DNA of 64,000 bases from CBDBBY01 sp965205055 (GTDB lineage Bacteria > Pseudomonadota > Alphaproteobacteria > Rhodobacterales > Rhodobacteraceae). Position 1 is the first letter of the stretch. Each line of letters begins with the position of its first letter. The notes beneath the pieces are model-generated. The model worked only from the letters and a program-made list of their open reading frames with translations. It made no database searches and was not told the origin of the DNA. The translations under genes were made by a program, and so were the position numbers. This document shows positions 27,850-36,170 of the stretch, in pieces. Location: assembly GCA_965205055.1 (NCBI GenBank), contig OZ242030.1:248001-312000 (forward strand), written 5' to 3'.

Positions 27850-28749
27850 CTATGCTTCAGCACCGAATAATTCTCGCTGCAATTTTCCGAAAAGCTCAAC
27901 CGTTGTGGAACTAAAGTATCCTGAGTAGTCGTCGCGCGCCAAGGTGGCGTCCACGATACTCTTCGGAAGAAAACGCTTGAGCTCTCCCCTGAACTTGTCT
28001 GTCTCCACGATCTCGGGGATTCGCGACAACGCAGTTCTCAATGCCGAATCGAAGTCGGAAATCGCATAATCCGCAATCTTTCTCTCAACGAGGTCGGAGC
28101 GAAGCACGGCGTTTCGCTGATGCAGCCAAGCCAAGTCCCAGATATCGCGGTGGCGGATATGGGTAGCAAGGGCCATCGGGAAAGCGACAAGCTTGTCCGC
28201 CACGATTTCTTCCATTTTTTCCGCGCGCAGAAGGAGATTGTCATATCCGTCAGGGAGGAAATCGTAGTTCCGCCTCAGCGTGCGCAAATCAATTGTATGG
28301 GCTGGGACGTTCGCGACCTCAATCTTGATCCGCTGTCGTGGCAGATCCGGCCGTCCAGGTTTTGTGACAACGCTGACTTGCCACTTGTCAACGGAGACCA
28401 TCGCCGATTCCGGGTCTCTCTTCCTGTCTTTCGGAGATTTGACCGTTGCCTTCAATCCGTATTTGCCATTGAGATGGTCCATCAGCGCTGAAGCGAGGTT
28501 TTTCAAATCGGCGCTGTCGAAATCATTGCCCCCTGTGAAATCGAGATCTTCGCTGAGTCGAGGTGCGTTGTAGCAAAGACGAAGGCAAGTCCCGCCGTGG
28601 AACACCAAGGATTTCAGGCAGCCTTCCCGTTCCAGCGTAAAAAGTATGTCGTAGTGCAGCAACTCCTTCTCGACGACATGGCCAATTACTTGGAGACCCG
28701 GCTTTTCCATCGCACGCTCGACAAGTTCACTGAAGTTGAAGTCAGGCAT
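27850..28749 (-). CDS. AbiEii/AbiGii-family nucleotidyltransferase toxin
   Basis: A 299-residue toxin of a type IV toxin-antitoxin/abortive infection system. The nucleotidyltransferase motif is FHGGTCLRLCYNAPRLSEDLDF (GG-T, then D-x-D), as in AbiEii and MenT, which modify tRNA or proteins with nucleotides. Further family features are LRAEKMEEIVADKLVAF and HIRHRDIWDLAWL. The ATG at 28749 overlaps the antitoxin stop by eight bases (ATGCCTGA), so translation is coupled; a start 21 bases upstream is possible. The product is expected to stop growth, for example upon phage infection, unless the AbiEi partner limits its expression. Confidence 0.88.
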   Translation of the reverse strand: MPDFNFSELVERAMEKPGLQVIGHVVEKELLHYDILFTLEREGCLKSLVFHGGTCLRLCYNAPRLSEDLDFTGGNDFDSADLKNLASALMDHLNGKYGLKATVKSPKDRKRDPESAMVSVDKWQVSVVTKPGRPDLPRQRIKIEVANVPAHTIDLRTLRRNYDFLPDGYDNLLLRAEKMEEIVADKLVAFPMALATHIRHRDIWDLAWLHQRNAVLRSDLVERKIADYAISDFDSALRTALSRIPEIVETDKFRGELKRFLPKSIVDATLARDDYSGYFSSTTVELFGKLQRELFGAEA

Positions 28750-29308
28750 CGCGGACCGATGCCTCCTCAATCAGAATCTCGTCGAGGTCGGCTTCAGAAA
28801 CCATATGTAGACTGCGTCCAACTCGCTTCAGGTCACGATACGCCGTGGCCGCGGTAGCGAAGCGCAGCGGTCGACCGAAATCTCTCGTTCCGCGCAGAAT
28901 GTCACTCGCCTTGCGACTCGTGTGCGTGAACTCAATTGTGCCGTAGGGAGTATTGATCTCCGCTTTCCGTCCAGTTGTCATGACAGTAATGCGGTCGACT
29001 AGAATCTGCGAGATAGCCCCGTATTCCGAGAGTGCGCTTTCAAGGCTGGTATAGCTGTAGCAGCCACGCCTAAACGCCACTGCGATGCGTTCGATCAGGT
29101 ATCGTCGCGGTTGCCGCGAAAACGGATTGAAATAGACTCCGGTTGCGACACGCTGAAGAAATCCGGCCCGAACGAGACGACGAAGACCTTCGGAAAAGGA
29201 TTTCTCGTTTGACTCAGGAAAGATCTTCCGGAGATCGGAAGTCGTGAACAGGTCGTGTCCCCGCATATCCCATTCCAAGATAGTCTTTGCTGCCTCGATT
29301 GTTTTCAT
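28742..29308 (-). CDS. AbiEi-family antitoxin/repressor
   Basis: A 188-residue antitoxin. The N-terminal winged-helix part (residues about 1-60, with FTTSDLRKIFPESNEKSFSEGLRRLVRAGFLQRVATGVY) should bind DNA. The rest (YTSLESALSEYG, TVMTTGRKAEINTPYGTIEFTHTSRKA) is the usual AbiEi C-terminal region. AbiEi represses its own operon through inverted repeats; a perfect 10-base inverted repeat lies 32-60 bases upstream of this start. The ATG at 29308 is chosen for its GAAGAAA; another ATG at 29323 is in frame. The gene comes first in the operon, before the toxin. Confidence 0.85.
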   Translation of the reverse strand: MKTIEAAKTILEWDMRGHDLFTTSDLRKIFPESNEKSFSEGLRRLVRAGFLQRVATGVYFNPFSRQPRRYLIERIAVAFRRGCYSYTSLESALSEYGAISQILVDRITVMTTGRKAEINTPYGTIEFTHTSRKASDILRGTRDFGRPLRFATAATAYRDLKRVGRSLHMVSEADLDEILIEEASVRDA

Positions 29309-29339
29309 AGCATTTTTCTTCATTTCAACAGTTATAATG

Positions 29340-29368
29340 TCTTTCTATAGGTAATTTGTATAGAAAGA
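29340..29368 (-). promoter_or_regulatory. Inverted-repeat operator before abiE
   Basis: A perfect inverted repeat, TCTTTCTATA (29340-29349) and TATAGAAAGA (29359-29368), with a 9-base spacer. A TTATAA box (possible -10) lies between it and the start codon. AbiEi antitoxins are known to repress by binding such repeats, so this is the likely autoregulatory site. Confidence 0.65.
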
Positions 29369-29529
29369 TAAGTACCTAACGAAAGAAACGTTCAAAATAA
29401 GCCGACCCTTTTTGGATTGTTGACTTGGCAGGACACAAACACCCAACATTCAGGGTTCTTAAGAGTGCGCATCAACATTCAGAATTCGTATTTTATCTTT
29501 TATTATCAGAATATTGCAGGTTTTCTGAT

Positions 29530-29875
29530 TCGGCACGTCATGGAGCAGCACGCAGCCAGCTGCGACCATGCAAGCGAGTTCGCCAAGCGTCGTTCGTAGT
29601 CTTTCACGAAACGCCGACAGCGGCAAATTCAGGCGAAGGTCCGCCCAACGGTCCAGCATCGATACAGAAACAAGAACCCTTTGAAATCGGCGGTTTGCCG
29701 ACGATTTGAAGCTCGGGTTCGAGCCTGAGCTTCTTGAGCGCGGACGCCAGTTTCTGTACCCGATATCCGCCGTCCGCCCAGATTTTCCAGACATGCGGCG
29801 CCGTCTTCAGCATCCAGAGGGTCGCGACCGGAGCAACATCCCGATCCTGTGCCGATGCCCCGTAAAAGCTCTTTG
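29530..29875 (-). pseudogene. IS5-family transposase tail, remnant B
   Basis: On the minus strand this reads ADGGYRVQKLASALKK (the region after the second catalytic Asp), then SKGFLFLYRCWTVGRTFA, a stop, and CRCRRFVKDYERRLANSLAWSQLAA. This is the C-terminal third of an IS5-family transposase with a frame change and a stop. It covers more of the gene than remnant A and repeats its last 75 or so bases. Confidence 0.65.
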
Positions 29876-29883
29876 CAAAGCAT

Positions 29884-30078
29884 TTGAAACATGATCTGGC
29901 TGACTTGACACAGCGAGATCTGGCGGATCGTATGAAGACATCTCAAGCCTATATAGCGCGGCTCGAGGGCTGCAAAGGGAAACCCTCCACGCGCACCCTA
30001 CGCCGATTCGCAGAAGCCACGGGACATTGCGCCGTCATGAATTTTGAGCCGCTTGCGGCGGGATTGCGCCGATTATGA
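29884..30078 (+). pseudogene. Truncated XRE/HigA-like helix-turn-helix fragment
   Basis: About 64 codons giving a helix-turn-helix, TQRDLADRMKTSQAYIARLE, followed by GKPSTRTLRRFAEATGH and FEPL, the usual order in HigA-type antitoxins. The frame upstream closes at a TAA after seven more codons, so the N-terminal helix that normally precedes the motif is missing; the only start is a TTG without a ribosome-binding site. No HigB-type toxin is next to it. It is probably a leftover, though a short DNA-binding protein cannot be excluded. Confidence 0.5.
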
Positions 30079-30126
30079 GCTTTTAAAATGAGAAACCCTT
30101 CGTTCAATACTTTGGAGGCGTCGGCT

Positions 30127-31119
30127 ATGCCGTTTCTGGAGCGGCATGCTCCCGGAACAGGTTCCGTCAAAATCTCCAAATTTGGCTCGGGTCAGTCGAA
30201 TCCGACCTATCTGGTTGAGCGGGGCCGCGCGCGGAGCGTGCTGCGGACGAAACCGCCGGGCAAACTTTTGCGTTCGGCCCATCTCGTCGAGCGCGAATTC
30301 CGGGTCATGAAGGCGCTGGAGGGCTCGGGAGTTCCTGTTCCGAAGATGATTGCGCTCGTGGGAGACGAGCAATCGCCCATCGACCGGGCATTTTTCCTTA
30401 TGGAGCACGTCGAAGGGCAAGTATTTTACGATCCTTTGCTTTCCGGTCTTGAGCGAAGCGGGCGCATGAAAATCTACGATCAGATGAATCGCGTGATCGC
30501 CGCGCTGCACGGATTGGACATTTCGGCATTGGGACTTTCCGACTTCGGAAAGCCGGGCAACTATTTTGATCGACAGATCCAACGGTGGACGCAGCAATAT
30601 CTGGCGGCAAAGTTCAGATCTGACCCACACATGGATCGCCTGATCGAGTGGCTTGAACGAAATCTTCCGTCAGACGACGGAGAGGTCTCAATTGTCCACG
30701 GAGATTTCCGATTGGACAACATGGTGTTTTCGGTCCCTGAATTCGAGGTGGCGGCGCTGATCGACTGGGAGTTGTCGACGCTGGGCCATCCAATGGCAGA
30801 CATCGCTTACCAGTGCATGCAGTGGCGGTTGCCGAGTGACGGAATGCCTCCGGGCTTGGGCGGCGCTAACCGAGTCGATTTAGGCTTGCCCAGCGAACAG
30901 GAATACGTGGAAAGATATTGCGAGCGTCGGTCCATGGATTTTCCGAAAGACTGGACCTTCTACCTGATTTTCGCTTTTTTCAGATTCGCGGCCATCCTTG
31001 AGGGAGTCGCCAGGCGCGGCATGGAGGGAAACGCTTCGAATCCCAAGTCGGCGGCGGCATATGGTCGTTCCGTACCGGTGCTGTCGCGGATGGCGGCAGA
31101 CATTCTGGATGGTCAGTGA
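30127..31119 (+). CDS. APH-like phosphotransferase family protein
   Basis: A 330-residue kinase-fold protein of the aminoglycoside phosphotransferase superfamily, the subgroup related to the N-terminal domain of ACAD10/11. Motifs are GSGQSNPTYLVERG (glycine loop), RTKPPGKLLRSAH (with the ATP-binding Lys), IVHGDFRLDNMVF (catalytic loop, H-G-D and N) and ALIDWELSTLGHPMADIAY (the DFG equivalent). The ATG at 30127 has GGAGG 8 bases upstream; an ATG at 30088 is in frame but lacks a site. It probably phosphorylates a hydroxylated acyl-CoA rather than an antibiotic, consistent with the acyl-CoA dehydrogenase nearby. Confidence 0.85.
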   Translation: MPFLERHAPGTGSVKISKFGSGQSNPTYLVERGRARSVLRTKPPGKLLRSAHLVEREFRVMKALEGSGVPVPKMIALVGDEQSPIDRAFFLMEHVEGQVFYDPLLSGLERSGRMKIYDQMNRVIAALHGLDISALGLSDFGKPGNYFDRQIQRWTQQYLAAKFRSDPHMDRLIEWLERNLPSDDGEVSIVHGDFRLDNMVFSVPEFEVAALIDWELSTLGHPMADIAYQCMQWRLPSDGMPPGLGGANRVDLGLPSEQEYVERYCERRSMDFPKDWTFYLIFAFFRFAAILEGVARRGMEGNASNPKSAAAYGRSVPVLSRMAADILDGQ

Positions 31120-31170
31120 CAATCGAGAGCAACAGGTTCAGTGAATTTATTGGTGGCGTTTGCGGTTCAG

Positions 31171-31221
31171 ATGTTACAAAACCTATGATTAATGATGAAT
31201 TTATCTGATGTTTTGTAACAT
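31171..31221 (+). promoter_or_regulatory. Inverted repeat over the AbiEi-like start codon
   Basis: A perfect 12-base inverted repeat: ATGTTACAAAAC (31171-31182) and GTTTTGTAACAT (31210-31221) with a 27-base spacer. The right arm begins on the third base of the ATG at 31208. It is a likely binding site through which the AbiEi-like protein limits its own synthesis. Confidence 0.55.
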
Positions 31222-31843
31222 ACCGTCTGAGAAAGTCCCGACCCAACGAGATCGTCTGATTGACCATCTCACGCATCATGGGCTGGCGCGCGCCAACGAA
31301 CTTGCGCGCAGTGGGGTTTCGGCGACAACTATTGCCCGCTCGTTGGCGAAAGGTGACATTGTCCGTGTGGGGCGCGGGCTTTATCAGCTTGCCGACGCAG
31401 AATTAGACGTCCATGGAACACTTGCCGAAGTTAGCAAACTGGCGCCGAAAGGCGTCATCTGTCTTGTTTCGGCGCTCGCCTTTCATGACCTTACCGACCA
31501 GATACCTCGCCGGACTTGGATCGCGATCGGCACAAGTGATTGGGCTCCGAAGATCCGCCATCCGCCAATCCGTACGGTACGGTTTTGCGAACGCTATTTC
31601 TCTGCAGCAAAGGAAACCCATAAAATTTGCGGTGTCGACGTGCCGATTTATTCGCCTGCCAAATCGATTGCAGACGCTTTCCGCAATCCGAAACTCGTTG
31701 ATAGATCCGTAGCGATTGAATCCCTGAAATCAGCACTTTCGTATAGAAGAACGACCCCCGCTGCGGTGTTCCAGACGGCGCGTGAATTCGGTGCCGCGAA
31801 TATAATCAAGCCTTATCTGGAGGCGCTGACAGCCAACGGCTAG
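31208..31843 (+). CDS. Orphan AbiEi-like antitoxin/regulator
   Basis: A 211-residue protein of the type IV antitoxin AbiEi family. It has an N-terminal winged helix (RDRLIDHLTHHGLARANELARSGVSATTIARSLAKGDIVRVGRGLYQL), then the conserved VSALAFHDLTDQIPRRTWIAI and PAKSIADAFRNPKLVDRSVAIE segments. It differs from the AbiEi at 28742. No nucleotidyltransferase toxin follows; the next bases hold no open frame until a convergent gene, so the antitoxin seems to be alone. The start codon lies inside an inverted repeat that probably acts as its operator. Confidence 0.8.
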   Translation: MFCNIPSEKVPTQRDRLIDHLTHHGLARANELARSGVSATTIARSLAKGDIVRVGRGLYQLADAELDVHGTLAEVSKLAPKGVICLVSALAFHDLTDQIPRRTWIAIGTSDWAPKIRHPPIRTVRFCERYFSAAKETHKICGVDVPIYSPAKSIADAFRNPKLVDRSVAIESLKSALSYRRTTPAAVFQTAREFGAANIIKPYLEALTANG

Positions 31844-32010
31844 AATTCAAGCGAATGTCGCTGCATCGGCAGGGTAGAAGCTATTTGTACATGGCGCGAC
31901 AACATATGCGCGATTGCCACGCTGCTCTGGTCGCATGCTGCCCGGATAGATTGATCTTTCGCTAGTAGGTTCGCCGCACAAAGTTTCTGCCGAAACCAAA
32001 GGCGCTAGGG

Positions 32011-32880
32011 CTAAATTCTGTAAAATTCGCAGACTGTTCCGCCGAATACCGCCGCGTGCTCGGAAGCGGGAACGATCTCGCAGTATGCGTCCACCACGGC
32101 TGCATAGTCGGACTGCAGCGAGTCGACTGGGAAATTCGAGCCGAACATGCATCGATCAGCACCGAAGAGCGAGAGGCAAGTTTCGACAACGGGACGAATG
32201 TCATCGACGGTCCAGCCGTGACGGAACATCGCCAAGCCCGAAAGCTTGCATCGAACATTCGGCAGCTCCGAAAACTCTGCCATCCCTTTGGCCCACGAAT
32301 TCATGCCTTCATCGCTGCGGTCGTGCGGCGAGCCTGCGTGACAAAGCGCAACTCTCAATTCGGGAACGCGCCCGAACAATTCGGCGCATTTGGACATCAA
32401 CTCCGGAGTCAATTGGAGGTCGAATGCAAGTCCGGTCTCGGCCGCCAGCGCGAGTCCGCGTTCGAAAGCAGCATTTTCAAGCAAAGCGTTCGTTCCCGTG
32501 CGGGCGTCTTCGCCCGGCGCTCGTCCGACGATCTGCCTGACGCCCCTCACTGTTGGGATTTCGGCAAGCGCTGCAAGATTGCGTTCGACTTCCTGCGAGG
32601 CCAAGTCGCAAAAGGCCACTTGCGCTGTCGGCCATCCGCCGCTCGCATCGTGCACGCCTTGCACCCATTTCGCTTCCGCCATGCCGTCGGCGGCGCCGAC
32701 CTGGATATGGATTGAACCTTCGAATCCGCAAGCGCGGGCGTCCGAACGGAATTCCTCGATCAGATAGTCGCGTTGAATCGGTGTCGGATCGCCGAAAAAG
32801 CGGCGTTCGCCCTTCGCCATCAGCCAAGGGTATTCGACTGCGTTCAAATCCCAGATGTGGTGGTGCGCATCGATCTTCAA
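32011..32880 (-). CDS. Amidohydrolase, PDC-lactonase/COG3618-like
   Basis: A 289-residue TIM-barrel metal-dependent hydrolase related to 2-pyrone-4,6-dicarboxylate lactonase and L-fuconolactonase. It starts MKIDAHHHIWDL (metal-binding HHH region), has HIQVGAADGMAEAKWV, VRGVRQIV, a metal His in LCHAGSP and the acidic residue of FGSNFPVDSLQS near the end. It is the last gene of the BMP transporter operon, 13 bases after the deaminase gene. In that setting it may open or hydrolyse a ring product made by the deaminase. The substrate is inferred only from context. Confidence 0.8.
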   Translation of the reverse strand: MKIDAHHHIWDLNAVEYPWLMAKGERRFFGDPTPIQRDYLIEEFRSDARACGFEGSIHIQVGAADGMAEAKWVQGVHDASGGWPTAQVAFCDLASQEVERNLAALAEIPTVRGVRQIVGRAPGEDARTGTNALLENAAFERGLALAAETGLAFDLQLTPELMSKCAELFGRVPELRVALCHAGSPHDRSDEGMNSWAKGMAEFSELPNVRCKLSGLAMFRHGWTVDDIRPVVETCLSLFGADRCMFGSNFPVDSLQSDYAAVVDAYCEIVPASEHAAVFGGTVCEFYRI

Positions 32881-32893
32881 TTCAGCGTTTCAT

Positions 32894-34177
32894 TCAAGTT
32901 GCGGCGGGACGCCACGGATCGACTGTTTGCGGTCTGCCGGTAAGCGAAAGTTCCGCCCGAGTTCGCGGCGTTTTCGCGACGATCTTCCCGTTTGAGACGA
33001 CCGCAAGCCGATTTGGCTTCAGCCTGATGGCTTCGACGGGATCCGGAGCATCGAGGACGACGAAGCTCGCGCGTTTGCCAGGCGCCAATCCGAGGTCTTC
33101 AATGCACATGATTTCGGCGTTTGTCGACGTGACCATGTCGAAGCAGCGGCGCATTTCATCGCGGCTGGTCATTTGCGCCACGTGCAGTCCCATGTTCGCG
33201 ACCTCCAGCATGTCGGCGTTGCCGAGGGAATACCAGGGGTCGAGAACGCAGTCTTGCCCCCAGCCGACTCGTATGCCCGCGGCGATCATTTCAGGAACGC
33301 GCGTGAGGCCGCGACGTTTCGGGTAGGTGTCGTGGCGACCTTGGATCGTGATGTTGATGGCGGGATTGGAAATCGCCGAGACGCCGGCCTCCGCAATCAA
33401 AGGCAAAAGCTTCGACACGTAATAGTTGTCCATTGAATGCATGGAGGTGAGGTGCGAGCCCGCGACCCGTCCCGACAGCTGCAGACGCTGGGTCTCATGC
33501 GCAAGCTGTTCAATATGGCGCGACATCGGGTCATCGGTCTCGTCGCAATGCATATCCACAAGCAGCCCTCGCTCCGCCGCGATTTCGCATAATTCCGTTA
33601 CCGATCTGCGCCCGTCTTCCATTGTCCGCTCGAAGTGCGGAATTCCGCCGACGACCTCCACGCCCAAATCAAGGGCGCGCAGGGTGTTCTCGCGAGCATT
33701 GGGGCTCCTGTAGAATCCGTCTTGGGGAAACGCGACGAGCTGCAGGTCCAAGTAGGGAGATACCTCTTTCTGCACCTCCTTCAGCGCATGGACAGCCAGC
33801 AGCCTGTCGTCGCATACGTCGACATGCGTGCGGATCGCCAGCAGCCCCATCGCGACCGCCCAGTCGCAGTACTGCATCGCGCGGTCGCGAACGGCGTCGC
33901 GGGTGAGCAACGGCTTGAGCTCGCCCCACAATTCGATCCCTTCCAGCAGCGTGCCGGAGCGATTGACCCTCGGAATGCCTTGGGAAAGCGTTGCGTCCAT
34001 ATGGAAGTGGGGATCAACGAAGGGCGGCGAGACAAGGCAACCCGGAAACTCCAGCACCTCGATCGCATCCGCTTCGATGTCCGGCTCCATCACAGCGATT
34101 TTTGCGTTCGCGACTCCGATGTCGGCTTTGCGGCCGTCCGGAAGGGAGCAACCTTTGATGAGGATTTCGAAAGTCAT
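32894..34177 (-). CDS. Cytosine deaminase-like amidohydrolase
   Basis: A 427-residue enzyme, the same length as E. coli CodA. It shares VDPHFHMDATL (metal HxH), VDMHCDETDD (the catalytic Glu), SHLTSMHSMDNYYVSKL, NITIQGRHDTYPKRRGLTRV and WYSLGNADML. The loop that reads GHDD in CodA is GQDC here: the metal/catalytic Asp stays but the next Asp, which selects the substrate in CodA, is Cys. A related ring substrate, not necessarily cytosine, is therefore likely. The ATG at 34177 overlaps the permease stop (ATGA). The open frame continues far upstream across the permease gene, but that part is a shadow. Confidence 0.85.
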   Translation of the reverse strand: MTFEILIKGCSLPDGRKADIGVANAKIAVMEPDIEADAIEVLEFPGCLVSPPFVDPHFHMDATLSQGIPRVNRSGTLLEGIELWGELKPLLTRDAVRDRAMQYCDWAVAMGLLAIRTHVDVCDDRLLAVHALKEVQKEVSPYLDLQLVAFPQDGFYRSPNARENTLRALDLGVEVVGGIPHFERTMEDGRRSVTELCEIAAERGLLVDMHCDETDDPMSRHIEQLAHETQRLQLSGRVAGSHLTSMHSMDNYYVSKLLPLIAEAGVSAISNPAINITIQGRHDTYPKRRGLTRVPEMIAAGIRVGWGQDCVLDPWYSLGNADMLEVANMGLHVAQMTSRDEMRRCFDMVTSTNAEIMCIEDLGLAPGKRASFVVLDAPDPVEAIRLKPNRLAVVSNGKIVAKTPRTRAELSLTGRPQTVDPWRPAAT

Positions 34178-35118
34178 CTCTCGCCTTTGATGTATGGAAC
34201 CATCAGCGCATTCGGGTAGCCCGCTCTCCGAGACATGACTATCAGCGCAAGGATTGAAAGTGCGAACGGGAGCATCAGGAATATCTGGTAGGGCACGACA
34301 TCCCCCATGATCGGCTGAAGCCGCACTTGGTAGGCATCGAACGCAGCGAACAAAATCGCTCCGAGCACGGCCTTGCCCGGTCTCCACGATCCGAAGACCA
34401 CGAGAGCGATGCAGATCCAGCCGCGACCGTTGATCATTTCGAAGAAAAACGAATTGAACGCAGACATGGTGAGGAACGCGCCGCCGACCGCCATCAGGGC
34501 GGAGCCCGCAGCCACTGCGGCCATGCGCACGGCCGTCACGCTGATGCCTTGGGCCTCCACGGCCGCCGGGTTTTCGCCGACGGCCCTGACCGCCAATCCA
34601 GCGGGGGTCCTGTACAAGAACCAAGCCAGCAGCGCGGCTGCGACGAATGCCAGATATGTCAACGGAGTCTGCGCGAACAGGGCAGGTCCGAAAATCGGGA
34701 TTTCGGACAGAATCGGTATCGGCAGCGTTTCGAACGGTTCGATTTTCGGCGGCGAGTCAACTTCCGGCAGCAGGATGCGGTAGACGTAGTATGCGAGACT
34801 CGTGGCGAGCAGCGTAATGCCGATTCCGGTGACATGCTGCGACAGCGCAAGCGGAACCGTCAAAAATCCGTGCAGCAAACCGAACGCGACGCCGGTCAAC
34901 GCGGCAACCCCGACCCCCAGCCACAATGAGCCGCCCAGAAAGACCGTATACCAGCCGGCGAATGCTCCCGCCGTCATGATTCCCTCGATTCCGAGGTTCA
35001 GCACGCCCGCGCGCTCGCACAGCAATTCTCCGAGCGTCGCGAATATCAGCGGAGTCGCGATGCGTACCGCCGCGACCCAGAAGGTCGATGTGACGAATAT
35101 TTCGAGCGCCTCGTACAT
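34174..35118 (-). CDS. BMP-type ABC transporter permease (second)
   Basis: A 314-residue inner-membrane permease of the BMP/nucleoside importer type (YufQ/NupC-like of Bacillus). Family features are the start with ATPLIFATLGELLCERAGVLNLGIEGIM, and GLAVRAVGENPAAVEAQGISV, which is the loop that contacts the ATPase. It has about eight or nine hydrophobic segments. It follows the first permease after two bases, and its stop overlaps the deaminase start. Together with the other permease it forms the membrane channel. Confidence 0.92.
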   Translation of the reverse strand: MYEALEIFVTSTFWVAAVRIATPLIFATLGELLCERAGVLNLGIEGIMTAGAFAGWYTVFLGGSLWLGVGVAALTGVAFGLLHGFLTVPLALSQHVTGIGITLLATSLAYYVYRILLPEVDSPPKIEPFETLPIPILSEIPIFGPALFAQTPLTYLAFVAAALLAWFLYRTPAGLAVRAVGENPAAVEAQGISVTAVRMAAVAAGSALMAVGGAFLTMSAFNSFFFEMINGRGWICIALVVFGSWRPGKAVLGAILFAAFDAYQVRLQPIMGDVVPYQIFLMLPFALSILALIVMSRRAGYPNALMVPYIKGER

Positions 35119-35120
35119 GC

Positions 35121-36170
35121 TCAGCCCCGCCGAATCCGGAAGCGGACTATCAGGACCGCTACGATCATGGTAAGCAAGGCCGCCGCGACGACGACATCGG
35201 CGACGAAGCTGGGAACGCCCGCCGTTCGGCTCATCGCGTCGGCACCGACGAATATCCCCGCGACGAATATCGCGGCCGGCACGACGGCCAGCGGGTTAAG
35301 CATCGCGAGCATGGCGACGACAATTCCCGCGTAGCCGAACCCGGGCGAGAGATCGAGCGTCAGATTGCCTTTGGTTCCGGCGACCTCGGAAAAGCCCGCG
35401 AGCGCCGCGAGCCCGCCCGAAATCAGCGCGGTCTTCAAGATCGTGCTGTCGACAGGAATGCCGAGGAATTTCGCCGCCGCGCCATTGTGTCCGACGGACC
35501 TCACCTCGTAACCGAGCACCGTTCGATTCATCAATATCCAGATGCCGACGGCGCAAGCCATGGCGATCACGAAACCGAAATGGAGGCGCTTGCCCTGCAC
35601 CAATCGCGGCAAGCGCGCATCATTCGGAAGGTGCTCGGATTGCGGCCATCCAAGCCCCATCGGATCCTTCAGGACTCCTTCCAGAAGCATGGAGACGAAA
35701 AGCAGCACGATGAAATTGAGCAAAAGGGTCGTCACGACCTCGTCGACGCCGAATTTCGTCTTGAGCAGCGCAGGGCCGTACAAAATCAATGCCCCTCCGA
35801 TCACTGCCGCGCACATCATGACCGGCAGTATCAGGGCGCCGGGAATGGGCAGAGACCCGGTGCCGACCACGATGGTCATGACCGCGCCGATATAGAGCTG
35901 AGCCTCGGCTCCGATGTTCCAAAGCTTCGCTCGGAAGGCCACGGCCACGGCCAGGCCGGTGAAGATCAGCGGGGTGGCCCGGGTCAGCGTCTCAAGAAAC
36001 GCGAACTGGGAACCGGCCGCCCCGCGCAAGATTTGCGCGAATACCGAAAACGGCTCCGCTCCCGCCGCCAAGACGAGAAGCGCGGCCACGAACATCGTGG
36101 CCAGGACAGCCGCTGCGGGTACGGACGCGAGCAGAACTGGGCTCGGGTGGGGTCTCGGTTCAAGTCGCAT
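35121..36170 (-). CDS. BMP-type ABC transporter permease (first)
   Basis: A 349-residue permease (YufP/NupB-like). It begins MRLEPRPHPSPVLLASVPAA and shows RATPLIFTGLAVAVAFRAKLWNIGAEAQLYIGA, ALLKTKFGVDEVVTTLLLNFI, GHNGAAAKFLGIPV and PGFGYAGIVVAMLAMLNPLAV, all typical of the family. The ATG at 36170 overlaps the ATPase gene by 11 bases and has GGAAG 6 bases upstream. A longer open frame upstream lies inside the ATPase gene and is not real. Confidence 0.92.
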   Translation of the reverse strand: MRLEPRPHPSPVLLASVPAAAVLATMFVAALLVLAAGAEPFSVFAQILRGAAGSQFAFLETLTRATPLIFTGLAVAVAFRAKLWNIGAEAQLYIGAVMTIVVGTGSLPIPGALILPVMMCAAVIGGALILYGPALLKTKFGVDEVVTTLLLNFIVLLFVSMLLEGVLKDPMGLGWPQSEHLPNDARLPRLVQGKRLHFGFVIAMACAVGIWILMNRTVLGYEVRSVGHNGAAAKFLGIPVDSTILKTALISGGLAALAGFSEVAGTKGNLTLDLSPGFGYAGIVVAMLAMLNPLAVVPAAIFVAGIFVGADAMSRTAGVPSFVADVVVAAALLTMIVAVLIVRFRIRRG

